From Lachnospiraceae bacterium (GTDB taxonomy: Bacteria; Bacillota; Clostridia; Lachnospirales; Lachnospiraceae), in the NCBI GenBank assembly GCA_017472325.1, contig JAFUQM010000004.1, forward strand, positions 1-46,752: 46,752 nt of DNA, in the 5' to 3' direction. The translations under genes were made by a program, and so were the position numbers. This document shows positions 36,322 to 45,209 of this stretch, piece by piece. The notes beneath the pieces are model-generated. The model saw only the letters and a program-made list of their open reading frames with translations. It was not told where the DNA came from and made no database searches. Within the stretch, counting starts at the first letter, position 1. The number at the start of each line of letters is the position of its first letter.

Positions 36322-38037
36322 ATGGAATATGTTATTTTTGCGGCGGCAATGGTGGTATTGCTTGTGATTTTTACAATGAAGGGATTTCTTGATGATAGAA
36401 AAGGCAGACAGTTATTTGTAAAGGAGCTGCAAAATCACTATGGCAAGCTGCCAGAGCGAGAATATAAACCGGAGATGTATGAGGCAATTGCAAAGTATTA
36501 TCATAAACATCAAAAAGACGGACAGATAGACGATATTACTTGGAACGATCTGGATATGGATCAGATTTTTAAAATCATGAATCATACGCTTTCTTCTGCA
36601 GGTGCAGAATATTTATATTATACACTACGAACACCTAAAGTGAACAAAGCTGAGTTTGCCAGAATGGAAGAGCAGATAGTGTATTTTATGGAACATGAAG
36701 AAGAACGTCTGACGCTCCAGAAATTATTTATGGAACTTGGCACTATGGGTAAATACTCTCTGTATGATTATTTGGATTATCTTGGTAATCTTGGAAAGAG
36801 AAGTAATCGAAAGCATCATGTGGCAAATTTGTGTATGCTGCTTGCTGTATTGTCATGTTTTATCATACCGTCATATGGGATGCTTGTTTTGATTGCTGTT
36901 GTTATTTTTAATATCAGCACATATTTGAAGGACAAGAAAGATATAGAGCCGTATATTATCAGCCTTTCTTATATTATGAGACTGTTGCAGATTACAGATA
37001 AGCTACAGAAAACTAAAATAGAGGTAATCCAGGAAGAACAGGAAAAACTTATAGGATATCGTAAGAAGTTCAACCAGTTTACGAGAAATTCCTTTCTTGT
37101 TATGGCTGATACAAGTTCAAATGGAAATCCGTTTGATGTTTTCTTTATCTATATGAAAATGATATTTCATGTGGATTTAATTAAGTTCAATCAGATGCTT
37201 GCCAGTGTTAGAAATCAGGAAGAAGAGATTGACCAGATGTTAACAATTGTTGGGTATATTGAAACGCTCATTTCTATCGGAGCATTTCGTGCATCTATGC
37301 AGACGTATGCGATACCAGAATTTATAGATGAGAACAAAATCGAAGCGAAACAGATATATCATCCGTTGATAACCCATCCGGTAAAAAATGATATCGTAAC
37401 AGAAAGAGGCGTGTTATTGACAGGCTCTAATGCATCAGGAAAGTCAACTTTCTTAAAAACAATTGCATTGAATGCGATTCTTGCACAGACGATTCACTGC
37501 GTTCTGGCAGATAAGTATGTTGCACCATTTTTTAGAATCTATTCCTCTATGGCATTAAGAGATGATTTGACAGGTGGTGACAGCTACTATATTGTAGAGA
37601 TAAAAGCGCTTAGGAGAGTGTTGAAGGCGGCAAAAGAGCAGTCAGATTTGCCAGTCTTGTGTTTTGTGGATGAAGTATTAAGAGGAACCAATACAGTAGA
37701 AAGAATTGCAGCATCCATGCAGATTTTAAAAAGTCTGGCACAGGATCATGTGATGTGTTTTGCTGCAACACATGACATAGAGCTGACGCATTTATTGGAA
37801 GCATATTATGATAATTATCATTTTAAAGAAGAAATAGAAGACAATGATGTTCTATTTAGCTACAAATTGTTGGAAGGAAGAAGTACAACACGTAATGCAA
37901 TAAAATTGCTTGGTATTATGGGATATGAAGAGACACTGATAAATGAGGCAGAGAAAATGGCAACTACCTTTTTAACAGAAGGGAACTGGAAAGTTGAGTC
38001 ATCAGATATCAGGAAGAATAACAATGATGAAAGGTAA
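36322..38037 (+). CDS. membrane-anchored MutS-like ATPase
   Basis: 571 residues. The C-terminal 200 residues are a MutS-type ABC ATPase: Walker A '[13 protein letters not shown]' (about 368-380), '[14 protein letters not shown]', Walker B '[11 protein letters not shown]' (about 448-458) and 'ATHDIEL'. The mismatch-binding and connector domains of true MutS are absent. Instead there is one N-terminal hydrophobic helix (3-20) and a central pair (about 168-205), so it is membrane bound. Similar proteins are found in many Firmicutes and their role is unclear. rnhA starts 8 bases after its stop, making an operon. Confidence 0.88.
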   Translation: MEYVIFAAAMVVLLVIFTMKGFLDDRKGRQLFVKELQNHYGKLPEREYKPEMYEAIAKYYHKHQKDGQIDDITWNDLDMDQIFKIMNHTLSSAGAEYLYYTLRTPKVNKAEFARMEEQIVYFMEHEEERLTLQKLFMELGTMGKYSLYDYLDYLGNLGKRSNRKHHVANLCMLLAVLSCFIIPSYGMLVLIAVVIFNISTYLKDKKDIEPYIISLSYIMRLLQITDKLQKTKIEVIQEEQEKLIGYRKKFNQFTRNSFLVMADTSSNGNPFDVFFIYMKMIFHVDLIKFNQMLASVRNQEEEIDQMLTIVGYIETLISIGAFRASMQTYAIPEFIDENKIEAKQIYHPLITHPVKNDIVTERGVLLTGSNASGKSTFLKTIALNAILAQTIHCVLADKYVAPFFRIYSSMALRDDLTGGDSYYIVEIKALRRVLKAAKEQSDLPVLCFVDEVLRGTNTVERIAASMQILKSLAQDHVMCFAATHDIELTHLLEAYYDNYHFKEEIEDNDVLFSYKLLEGRSTTRNAIKLLGIMGYEETLINEAEKMATTFLTEGNWKVESSDIRKNNNDER

Positions 38038-38045
38038 TACAATAT

Positions 38046-38519
38046 ATGAAAGTAACAATTTATACTGATGGTGCAGCAAGAGGAAATCCAGAAGGTCCAG
38101 GTGGATATGGAACAGTATTGCAATATGTTGACTCCAAAGGAACGCTGCACGAAAGAGAATATTCTGCAGGTTATAAGAAGACAACCAATAATCGTATGGA
38201 ATTAATGGCGGCAATTGTTGGCTTGGAAGCGTTGACGAAACCATGTGATGTGGAATTGATTTCTGATTCCAAATATTTGACTGATGCATTCAATCAGAAC
38301 TGGATGGATGGCTGGCTGAAAAAAAATTGGAAGACGAGTGGTAACAAACCAGTAAAAAACATTGATTTATGGAAACGTTTGTTAGCGGCAAAGGAACCGC
38401 ATAATGTAAAATTTACATGGGTAAAAGGGCATGACGGGCATCCAGAGAATGAACGGTGTGATACGCTTGCGACAACGGCAGCAGATGGTGATAACTTACT
38501 TGACGATACGATAGAATAA
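38046..38519 (+). CDS. rnhA: ribonuclease HI
   Basis: Cuts RNA in RNA-DNA hybrids. At 157 residues it has the family length. Catalytic carboxylates: Asp8 in '[12 protein letters not shown]', Glu52 in '[10 protein letters not shown]', Asp74 in 'LISDSKYL', and the late Asp in 'NERCDTLA'. '[10 protein letters not shown]' is the His-containing flexible loop. It follows the MutS-like gene by 8 bases. Confidence 0.96.
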   Translation: MKVTIYTDGAARGNPEGPGGYGTVLQYVDSKGTLHEREYSAGYKKTTNNRMELMAAIVGLEALTKPCDVELISDSKYLTDAFNQNWMDGWLKKNWKTSGNKPVKNIDLWKRLLAAKEPHNVKFTWVKGHDGHPENERCDTLATTAADGDNLLDDTIE

Positions 38520-38566
38520 GTGGTAAGATATACAGAGTAAATATATTCAGAAATGGAGCAGATGCG

Positions 38567-38740
38567 ATGGAAAACCTTATTTTATTTTTAAATTCTTTTA
38601 TGAGTTATTTTCTTTTATTAATCATTATGGCAGCGCTTATGCTGGCAGGCTGCTTCATTGGTATTAAATGGAGAAAAGCTAAAGATAGCAAAGCAGTGGC
38701 AGAGGGTGCCAGTGTACAGAATGAGACTGCAGAGTCTTAA
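38567..38740 (+). CDS. small membrane protein, 57 residues
   Basis: MENLILFLNSFMSYF begins the protein. One hydrophobic helix covers about residues 5-33 and a short polar tail ('KWRKAKDSK...') follows, giving an N-out, C-in topology by the positive-inside rule. ATG 38567 has GGAG 9 bases upstream; the frame closes with TAA at 38740. A terminator follows 16 bases later. Small proteins of this look recur in Lachnospiraceae, but I cannot give a function. Confidence 0.75.
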   Translation: MENLILFLNSFMSYFLLLIIMAALMLAGCFIGIKWRKAKDSKAVAEGASVQNETAES

Positions 38741-38755
38741 TAGAGAAGCAGAATG

Positions 38756-38782
38756 AAGGTGTTCATATATTGAACACCTTTT
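38756..38782 (+). terminator. terminator after the small membrane protein gene
   Basis: AAGGTGTTCA / TGAACACCTT, perfect 10-bp stem, 5-base loop, then TT. Confidence 0.85.
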
Positions 38783-38858
38783 GTAATGGCAGCAACTTAT
38801 GAGGTATGAAGATTGCAGGCAGTAAACTCAATTTTTGAAGGATAAAGGAGTAAAGAAA

Positions 38859-40031
38859 ATGGAATTACAATTTGCAGCACGTATGCAGGATTATGAAGAA
38901 GGGATTTTTCATGTATTGGAGAAAAAGAAACAGGAAGTATTAGCAACTGGGAAAAAGGTGTATAACCTGTTTGTTGGGACACCAGATTTTCCTGTGGCAG
39001 ATCACATTATGGCGGCTGTTTCAGAGGCAGCAAAGAATCCTGATAATTATAAATATGCACTCAATGATTTACCTGAGTTAACACAGGCAGTGATTGGCCG
39101 TTTTGAAAGACGCTACGGTGTTACACTGAAAGCAGAAGAAATTATGTCTGTCTATGGCTCTCAGGAGGGGATTACTCATATCGGACTGGCACTTTGCAAT
39201 CCAGGGGATGTGGTACTTGTACCTAATCCAGGCTATCCAATCTTTTCTATTGGACCATCTTTGGCAGAAGCAGAACTTGTTACATATGATTTAATTGAAG
39301 AAAATGCGTATTTACCGGACCTTGACCATATGGATGAAGAGATTTTGCAAAAAGCAAAATTTATGATTGTGTCTTATCCTATGAATCCTATTTGTAAAAC
39401 AGCGCCTAGAAGTTTTTATGAGAAGCTGATTCCGTGGGCTAAGAAGCATGAGATAATCATAATTCATGACAATGCATATTCTGATATTATATATGATGGC
39501 AGAGAAGGAATCTCAATTTTGTCTATTCCAGAAGCAAAAGATATTTGTGTAGAATTTTATTCTTTATCAAAATCTTATAATTATACAGGTGCAAGAGTTG
39601 GATTTCTTGTAGGTAATGAGAAAATCGTACAGACATTTAAAAAACTCAGGTCACAGATAGACTACGGTACATTTTTTCCAGTACAATATGGTGCGATTGC
39701 TGCATTAAATGGTCCTGATACATTTATCTTACAACAGCGTGAAGAATATGAAAAAAGACGTAATGCACTTTGTGATGGTCTGACAGCAGTTGGCTGGCCA
39801 ATAACACGAAGTGAGGGTACTATGTTTGCCTGGGGCAAAATCCCAGAGAACTATGGTACTGATGATGTACAGTTTGTACTAGATCTTGTAGAGAATGCAG
39901 GTGTGCTTTGTACACCTGGCAGTAGCTTTGGCAGTTTAGGGAAAGGATATGTAAGATTTGCACTGACTATACCAGTCAACGATATAAATGAAGCAGTAAC
40001 AGTTACAGGAGAATGGCTAAAAAGCCTGTAA
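38859..40031 (+). CDS. class I/II PLP aminotransferase (LL-diaminopimelate aminotransferase-like)
   Basis: 390 residues of aminotransferase fold type I. PLP Lys238 in 'YSLSKSYNYTGARVGF', Asp204 and Tyr207 in 'IIHDNAYSDI', and 'YPMNPICKTA' for the cofactor ring Asn. The carboxylate-binding Arg is late in 'GYVRFALTI'. Motif order fits the DapL-like and MalY/PatA-related group, and lysA elsewhere in the window makes a diaminopimelate link plausible, but substrate specificity is not visible. Start ATG 38859 (MELQFAARMQ) has AAAGGAG 8 bases upstream; an in-frame TTG at 38835 has no good site. Confidence 0.8.
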   Translation: MELQFAARMQDYEEGIFHVLEKKKQEVLATGKKVYNLFVGTPDFPVADHIMAAVSEAAKNPDNYKYALNDLPELTQAVIGRFERRYGVTLKAEEIMSVYGSQEGITHIGLALCNPGDVVLVPNPGYPIFSIGPSLAEAELVTYDLIEENAYLPDLDHMDEEILQKAKFMIVSYPMNPICKTAPRSFYEKLIPWAKKHEIIIIHDNAYSDIIYDGREGISILSIPEAKDICVEFYSLSKSYNYTGARVGFLVGNEKIVQTFKKLRSQIDYGTFFPVQYGAIAALNGPDTFILQQREEYEKRRNALCDGLTAVGWPITRSEGTMFAWGKIPENYGTDDVQFVLDLVENAGVLCTPGSSFGSLGKGYVRFALTIPVNDINEAVTVTGEWLKSL

Positions 40032-40047
40032 ATATGCAAAATAAGAC

Positions 40048-40102
40048 ATGACCAGTCTGTAGAGGAAAGCATCATCCTATACAAATTGGTCATTCTTTTT
40101 TT
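40048..40102 (+). terminator. terminator after the aminotransferase gene
   Basis: A long stem, ATGACCAGTCTGTAGAGGA / TCCTATACAAATTGGTCAT (a few mismatches), with an 8-base loop, then TCTTTTTTT. Confidence 0.9.
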
Positions 40103-40138
40103 GTGAATATTTGACAGTAGAATTTACAACTTCGTTTA

Positions 40139-40167
40139 TTGACAGCCTAAGGGGATTCCATTATACT
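40139..40167 (+). promoter_or_regulatory. strong promoter of nrdD-nrdG-dut
   Basis: TTGACA (40139-40144), 17-base spacer, TATACT (40162-40167). The start is predicted near 40174, giving a ~115-base leader to nrdD. Confidence 0.85.
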
Positions 40168-40178
40168 AAGGATATTGA

Positions 40179-40226
40179 CCACAAGATATAGTTGAACATA
40201 AAAAGGATAACCACAATATAACGACA
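40179..40226. promoter_or_regulatory. candidate pair of NrdR boxes
   Basis: CCACAAGATATAGTTG (40179-40194) and CCACAATATAACGACA (40211-40226) are similar 16-mers starting exactly 32 bases apart. That is about three helical turns, the spacing typical of paired NrdR operators, and they lie just downstream of the promoter of a ribonucleotide reductase. Each is imperfectly palindromic. The nrdR gene itself is not in the window. Confidence 0.5.
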
Positions 40227-40289
40227 AATTATATTATCTGCAAAAAAGGCGATAATAAGGGGAAAAGACAGGTAAGAGGAGAATGAAGC

Positions 40290-42479
40290 ATGTCACAGGT
40301 TGAAGAAACGAAAGTTGCTGAAGAAGTTGATTATTCAAAAGAATATCATACAAAGAGACCAGTAAAAATGGTGAAAAAGGATGGCAGCACAGAGGAATTT
40401 AACGTACAGAAAGTAGTAAATGCTGTTGGAAAAAGTGCATATAGAGCATTGACGGAGTTTACGGAAGCAGAGAAAAGACATATCTGCCAGTATGTTGTAG
40501 ATAAAGTAGATGAATTAAACCGGGATGAAATTCCGATTCCGATTATGCATAACATTGTAGAAAGTGCTTTGGAAGAAGTAAAACCGATTGTAGCAAAAAG
40601 TTACCGGGATTACCGCAACTATAAGCAGGATTTTGTACGCATGTTAGATGATGTATATAAGAAAAGTCAGGCTATCATGTATGTAGGGGATAAAGAAAAT
40701 GCCAATACTGACTCTGCACTTGTATCCACAAAGAGAAGTTTGGTATTTAACCAGTTAAATAAAGAGTTATATCAGAAGTTTTTTATGACAACAGAAGAAA
40801 TTCAGGCATGCCGCGATGGCTATATTTATGTCCATGATATGTCTGCAAGACGTGACACAATGAATTGTTGTCTTTTTGACGTACAGAATGTGCTTTCAGG
40901 TGGCTTTGAGATGGGAAATATCTGGTATAACGAACCAAAGACACTAGACGTTGCGTTTGATGTTATCGGAGATATTGTGCTTAGCGCTGCAAGCCAACAG
41001 TATGGTGGATTCACGGTGCCAAGCGTTGATATGATTTTAGAGCCGTATGCAGAGAAAACATATCAAAAGAGCATCCAGAAATATGAAAGACTTGGAATTG
41101 ATAAAGAAACTGCAGAAGCAGAAGCATATGCAGATGTGACAAGGGAATATGAACAAGGATTTCAGGGCTGGGAGTATAAGTTTAATACGGTTGCAAGTAG
41201 TCGTGGGGACTATCCATTTATTACTGTAACTGCAGGTACTGGAACAGGCAGATTTGCGAAACTGGCGACCATTTCTATGTTAAATGTCAGAAGAAGAGGG
41301 CAGGGAAAAGCAGAGTGTAAAAAACCAGTGTTATTCCCAAAGATTGTATTTTTATATGATGAGAATTTACATGGACCAGGGAAAGAATTGGAAGATGTAT
41401 TTGAGGCAGGAGTAGAATGCTCTGCTAAAACAATGTATCCTGACTGGTTGAGTCTGACAGGAAAAGGCTACATTGCGAGCATGTATAAACAGTATGGTAA
41501 AATTATTTCACCTATGGGATGCCGTGCGTTCTTATCTCCGTGGTATGAGAGAGGTGGAATGCATCCAGCAGATGAAAAGGACGGCCCTATTTTCGTAGGA
41601 CGTTTTAATATAGGTGCAGTTTCTCTGCATTTGCCAATGATTCTTGCTAAATCCAGACAGGAGAGCAAGGATTTCTACGAGGTATTGGATTATTATTTGA
41701 ATTTAATTCGTAATCTGCATATTAGAACATATGCTTATCTTGGCGAGATGCGTGCGTCTACCAATCCGCTTGCATATTGTGAAGGTGGTTTTTTAGGCGG
41801 TAATCTCAAGTTGACAGATAAAATTAAACCAATCTTAAAATCAGCAACTGCTTCTTTTGGTATTACAGCATTGAATGAATTGCAGATGCTTTATAATGGA
41901 AAATCTTTGGTAGAAGACGGACAGTTTGCAATAGAAGTATTAGAATATATTAATGAGAAGATTAATGTATTTAAAGAAGAGGATGGCAATCTGTACGCAA
42001 TTTATGGTACACCAGCAGAGAATCTGTGTGGACTTCAGGTACAGCAGTTCCGTAAGAAATATGGTATTGTGGAAGGGGTATCCGATAGAGAGTATGTTAG
42101 TAACAGTTTCCATTGCCATGTTGCGGAAGATATTACACCGATTCAGAAACAGAATCTGGAATTCCGCTTCTGGGAGTTATCCAACGGTGGTAAGATTCAG
42201 TATGTAAAATATCCTATAGATTATAATATTGAAGCAGTAAAAACATTGATCAGACGTGCAATGGATATGGGCTTTTATGAAGGAGTTAACCTCTCTCTGG
42301 CTTATTGCGATGACTGCGGACATCAGGAACTTGAAATGGATGTATGCCCAAAATGCGGTAGTAGAAATCTGACCAAAATTGACAGAATGAATGGGTATTT
42401 ATCCTACTCCAGAGTGCATGGAGATACAAGATTAAATGATGCTAAAATGGCAGAAATTGCAGAAAGGAAGAGCATGTAA
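40290..42479 (+). CDS. nrdD: anaerobic ribonucleoside-triphosphate reductase (class III)
   Basis: Makes dNTPs without oxygen using a glycyl radical. The 729 residues carry an N-terminal ATP-cone ('KMVKKDGSTEEFNVQKV', about 25-110) for allosteric control, then the ten-stranded barrel with 'MNCCLFDVQNVLSGGF' and 'AYLGEMRASTNPLAYCEGG'. The C-terminus has the zinc site 'CDDCG...CPKCG' and the glycyl-radical loop 'RMNGYLSY'. AGAGGAG lies before ATG 40290. nrdG follows 3 bases after its stop. Presence fits a strict anaerobe. Confidence 0.96.
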   Translation: MSQVEETKVAEEVDYSKEYHTKRPVKMVKKDGSTEEFNVQKVVNAVGKSAYRALTEFTEAEKRHICQYVVDKVDELNRDEIPIPIMHNIVESALEEVKPIVAKSYRDYRNYKQDFVRMLDDVYKKSQAIMYVGDKENANTDSALVSTKRSLVFNQLNKELYQKFFMTTEEIQACRDGYIYVHDMSARRDTMNCCLFDVQNVLSGGFEMGNIWYNEPKTLDVAFDVIGDIVLSAASQQYGGFTVPSVDMILEPYAEKTYQKSIQKYERLGIDKETAEAEAYADVTREYEQGFQGWEYKFNTVASSRGDYPFITVTAGTGTGRFAKLATISMLNVRRRGQGKAECKKPVLFPKIVFLYDENLHGPGKELEDVFEAGVECSAKTMYPDWLSLTGKGYIASMYKQYGKIISPMGCRAFLSPWYERGGMHPADEKDGPIFVGRFNIGAVSLHLPMILAKSRQESKDFYEVLDYYLNLIRNLHIRTYAYLGEMRASTNPLAYCEGGFLGGNLKLTDKIKPILKSATASFGITALNELQMLYNGKSLVEDGQFAIEVLEYINEKINVFKEEDGNLYAIYGTPAENLCGLQVQQFRKKYGIVEGVSDREYVSNSFHCHVAEDITPIQKQNLEFRFWELSNGGKIQYVKYPIDYNIEAVKTLIRRAMDMGFYEGVNLSLAYCDDCGHQELEMDVCPKCGSRNLTKIDRMNGYLSYSRVHGDTRLNDAKMAEIAERKSM

Positions 42480-42482
42480 ATT

Positions 42483-42992
42483 ATGAGATATCATAACATT
42501 ACAAAAGACGATATGCTTAATGGCGATGGTCTTAGGGTTGTTTTGTGGGTTGCTGGTTGCTCGCACTGCTGTAAGGGATGTCATAATCCAATTACATGGG
42601 ACCCCAATGGTGGTCTTGTCTTTGACGAAGCGGCAAAACAGGAGATTTTTGAACAACTTGATCAGCCTTATATATCGGGTATTACCTTTTCGGGCGGAGA
42701 TCCGTTACATTCTGCCAATAGAGTGGATGTACGTAATCTGATGGCTGAGATTAAAGAAAGATATCCGGATAAGACAATCTGGTTATATACAGGAGATTCC
42801 TGGGATAATATCAAACATTATCCAATCATGCATTACATTGATGTTCTTGTAGACGGTGAATTTGTGCAAGAACAGAAAGATACAAAGCTGTTATGGAAGG
42901 GAAGTAAAAACCAGAGAGTAATCGATGTACAAAAGACATTAAAACAAACGGATCCATCATTGCCAGTGTTGCATTGTGGAGACTATTCATGA
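42483..42992 (+). CDS. nrdG: anaerobic ribonucleotide reductase activating protein (radical SAM)
   Basis: Generates the glycyl radical on NrdD. 169 residues; the iron-sulfur motif is 'CSHCCKGCHN', the Cx3Cx2C spacing with an additional Cys in between. 'ITFSGGDPLH' is the SAM-binding GGE-type motif and 'WLYTGDSWD' follows. The start ATG lies 3 bases after the nrdD stop, so it is translationally coupled. The dUTPase gene follows after 21 bases. Confidence 0.95.
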   Translation: MRYHNITKDDMLNGDGLRVVLWVAGCSHCCKGCHNPITWDPNGGLVFDEAAKQEIFEQLDQPYISGITFSGGDPLHSANRVDVRNLMAEIKERYPDKTIWLYTGDSWDNIKHYPIMHYIDVLVDGEFVQEQKDTKLLWKGSKNQRVIDVQKTLKQTDPSLPVLHCGDYS

Positions 42993-43013
42993 TAGATATA
43001 GGAGTATACCAAT

Positions 43014-43526
43014 ATGCGCAGAATTGCAAAGTTTCATAAAGTAAGCATAGAACAGTTTGCAGAAGGTTTCAAAGAACATTTTCCAACATATAGTGAAGCG
43101 GAAATCATGGCTGTGTATGATGCTGTAAAACTTCCAGCACGCGCAACGAGTGGCAGTGCAGGATATGATTTTTTTGCCCCGTTTTCGATTACATTAAAGC
43201 CAGGAGAAACGATAAAAATTCCAACTTGTATTCGGGCAGAGATGGAAGAGGATTGGGTATTAAAATTATATCCAAGAAGTGGACTTGGATTTAAGTATCG
43301 TTTACAGTTAAATAATACAGTTGGCATTATTGATAGTGATTATTTTTATTCCGATAACGAAGGTCATATTTTTGCTAAGATCACAAATGATTCCAATGAA
43401 GGTAAAACTGTAGAGATTGAACAGGGTACTGGATTTATGCAGGGTATTTTCTTGGAGTATGGTATTACAGTAGATGATGATGCAACTGGTATCCGTAATG
43501 GTGGATTTGGTAGTACAACAAAATAA
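43014..43526 (+). CDS. dut: dUTP diphosphatase (dUTPase)
   Basis: Hydrolyses dUTP to dUMP, keeping uracil out of DNA and supplying thymidylate synthesis. The 170 residues carry the trimeric dUTPase motifs: 'GSAGYDFFAP' (motif 1, Asp), 'LYPRSGLGFK' (2), 'NTVGIIDSDY' (3), 'IEQGTGFMQGIF' (4) and a C-terminal 'RNGGFGST' (5) that closes over the nucleotide. A dCTP deaminase is the alternative, but motif 5 favours dUTPase. It is probably co-transcribed with nrdD and nrdG. Confidence 0.93.
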   Translation: MRRIAKFHKVSIEQFAEGFKEHFPTYSEAEIMAVYDAVKLPARATSGSAGYDFFAPFSITLKPGETIKIPTCIRAEMEEDWVLKLYPRSGLGFKYRLQLNNTVGIIDSDYFYSDNEGHIFAKITNDSNEGKTVEIEQGTGFMQGIFLEYGITVDDDATGIRNGGFGSTTK

Positions 43527-43660
43527 AGACAGACGACGGTTGCATTTTTGCGAAGATTTTTACAGAAAGCAACAATCTTTTGTTTGTGTTTCGTGTATAA
43601 AAGAACTTCTTTTCAGACAGAATAGTAGTAATAAAACTGTCCGGAAAGGAGTTTTTTGAT

Positions 43661-45091
43661 TTGGAAGAAAGCGTAAATAATACGAAAATGACAAGCTCTC
43701 TTGCGCAGAATATGGCATATTTTAATGGAAAAATGCAGGTGGATAAAAGCTTTGATTTGGTGTATCGTGTGATGCATATAGGTGGTAGAGAAGCATGTAT
43801 CTATTTTATTGATGGATTTTGTAAGGATGAAACAATGCAGAAAATGCTTCAATACTTTATTAGTATTAAACCGGAGGATATGCCGGATAATGCACATATG
43901 ATGTCCAAAGGCTTTATGCCACATGTGGAAGTGGATTTAAAGGATGAGTGGGAACAGATTACGTACAGCGTGCTTTCAGGTGTTTTTGCGTTATTTGTGG
44001 ATGGATATGACAGATGCATTCTGATTGATGCAAGAACGTATCCTGCCAGAAGTGTGTCGGAGCCGGAAAAGGATAAGGCACTGAGAGGATCTAAAGATGG
44101 TTTTGTAGAGACAATCGTATTTAATACAGCATTAATTCGAAGAAGAATCAGGACACCTGACCTTAGAATGGAAATGATGAATGCAGGAACAAGTTCAAGA
44201 ACAGATGTCGTGTTATGTTATATGGATTCCAGAGTGGACCATGATTTTTTAGAGAAGATAAAATCGAGAATTCAAAATATTCAGGTGGATGCACTAACGA
44301 TGAATCAGGAAAGTCTGGCAGAATGTCTATATACAAGAAGCTGGTTTAATCCGTTTCCTAAGTTTAAGTTTACGGAACGACCAGATACGGCTGCGGCACA
44401 GGTGTTGGAAGGGAGTATTGTAGTTTTGGTAGATAATTCTCCGTCAGCAATGATTATGCCAACATCTATTTTTGATGTTGTGGAAGAAGCAGATGATTAT
44501 TATTTTCCACCGATTACAGGAACTTATCTGCGACTGTCACGTTTTTTTATTTCGATTATGACATTTTTTGTGACACCAACCTTTTTGCTTTTCATGCAGA
44601 GACCAGAGTGGATACCGACTGGTTTTGAATTCATTATGGTAAAAGAGACGCCGAATATTCCGCTTATATGGCAGTTCCTTTTATTGGAGCTGGCAATTGA
44701 CGGCTTACGCCTTGCAGCAGTAAATACGCCGAATATGTTGAGTACACCACTCAGTGTTATGGCGGCAATCGTACTAGGTGAGTTTGCAGTATCCAGTGGT
44801 TGGTTTAACGCAGAGGTGCTTTTATATATGGCATTTGTAGCCATCGCAAGTTATACGCAGGCCAATTATGAACTCAGTTACGCAATCAAATTTATTCGGA
44901 TTTTGACACTGATTTTGACGGCATGTCTGGGAATCTATGGATATATTGCAGGTGTTGCTGTATTAGTTTTTTCAATTATTACAAATAAAACAGTTGCAGA
45001 TAAAAGCTATATTTATCCTCTACTGCCTATTAATATGAAACAACTTGCAAAAAGGTTTTTTCGATTACGTTTACCAGAAGCGAAGAAATAG
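43661..45091 (+). CDS. GerA-family spore germination protein, SpoVAF-like
   Basis: 476 residues of the GerAA/SpoVAF family, an inner-membrane spore protein that helps nutrient-triggered germination. The N-terminal cytoplasmic half (about 1-290) has 'SEPEKDKALRGSKDGFVET' and 'FNTALIRRRIR', which are family hallmarks. The C-terminal half has about five membrane helices (about 295-460), including 'YLRLSRFFISIMTFF' and 'PNMLSTPLSVMAAIVLGE'. The 'SEPEKDKALRG' block and the single gene without GerB/GerC partners favour SpoVAF over a full germinant receptor, but I am not certain. The start is TTG 43661 with GGAAAGGAG 9 bases upstream. A weak sigma-G-like -35/-10 (TGTATA, CAGAATA at 43594-43624) lies upstream. 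Confidence 0.88.
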   Translation: MEESVNNTKMTSSLAQNMAYFNGKMQVDKSFDLVYRVMHIGGREACIYFIDGFCKDETMQKMLQYFISIKPEDMPDNAHMMSKGFMPHVEVDLKDEWEQITYSVLSGVFALFVDGYDRCILIDARTYPARSVSEPEKDKALRGSKDGFVETIVFNTALIRRRIRTPDLRMEMMNAGTSSRTDVVLCYMDSRVDHDFLEKIKSRIQNIQVDALTMNQESLAECLYTRSWFNPFPKFKFTERPDTAAAQVLEGSIVVLVDNSPSAMIMPTSIFDVVEEADDYYFPPITGTYLRLSRFFISIMTFFVTPTFLLFMQRPEWIPTGFEFIMVKETPNIPLIWQFLLLELAIDGLRLAAVNTPNMLSTPLSVMAAIVLGEFAVSSGWFNAEVLLYMAFVAIASYTQANYELSYAIKFIRILTLILTACLGIYGYIAGVAVLVFSIITNKTVADKSYIYPLLPINMKQLAKRFFRLRLPEAKK

Positions 45092-45145
45092 TCTAGCTAT
45101 TTTTATCAGAAAGTGTTAGAATCTATTATAAAGAATAGCAGAGCG

Positions 45146-45174
45146 ACGAGACGTAGTTTTATAAACGTCTCGTT
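45146..45174 (+). terminator. stem-loop after the germination gene
   Basis: ACGAGACGT / ACGTCTCGT, perfect 9-bp stem with 10-base loop. It has no strong T-run, so termination may be partial. Confidence 0.55.
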
Positions 45175-45209
45175 GTCTGTGCAAGAGGGTATGTGAGTGG
45201 AGGATAAAC

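Noticed and set aside
43594..43624. Sigma-G promoter for the germination gene as a separate feature
   Set aside because: TGTATA and CAGAATA each carry mismatches and the spacing is about 2 bases too long, so it is only mentioned in the gene entry.
45146..45174. Strong terminator after the germination gene
   Set aside because: The stem is perfect but lacks a T-run, so it is listed only as a stem-loop with reduced confidence.
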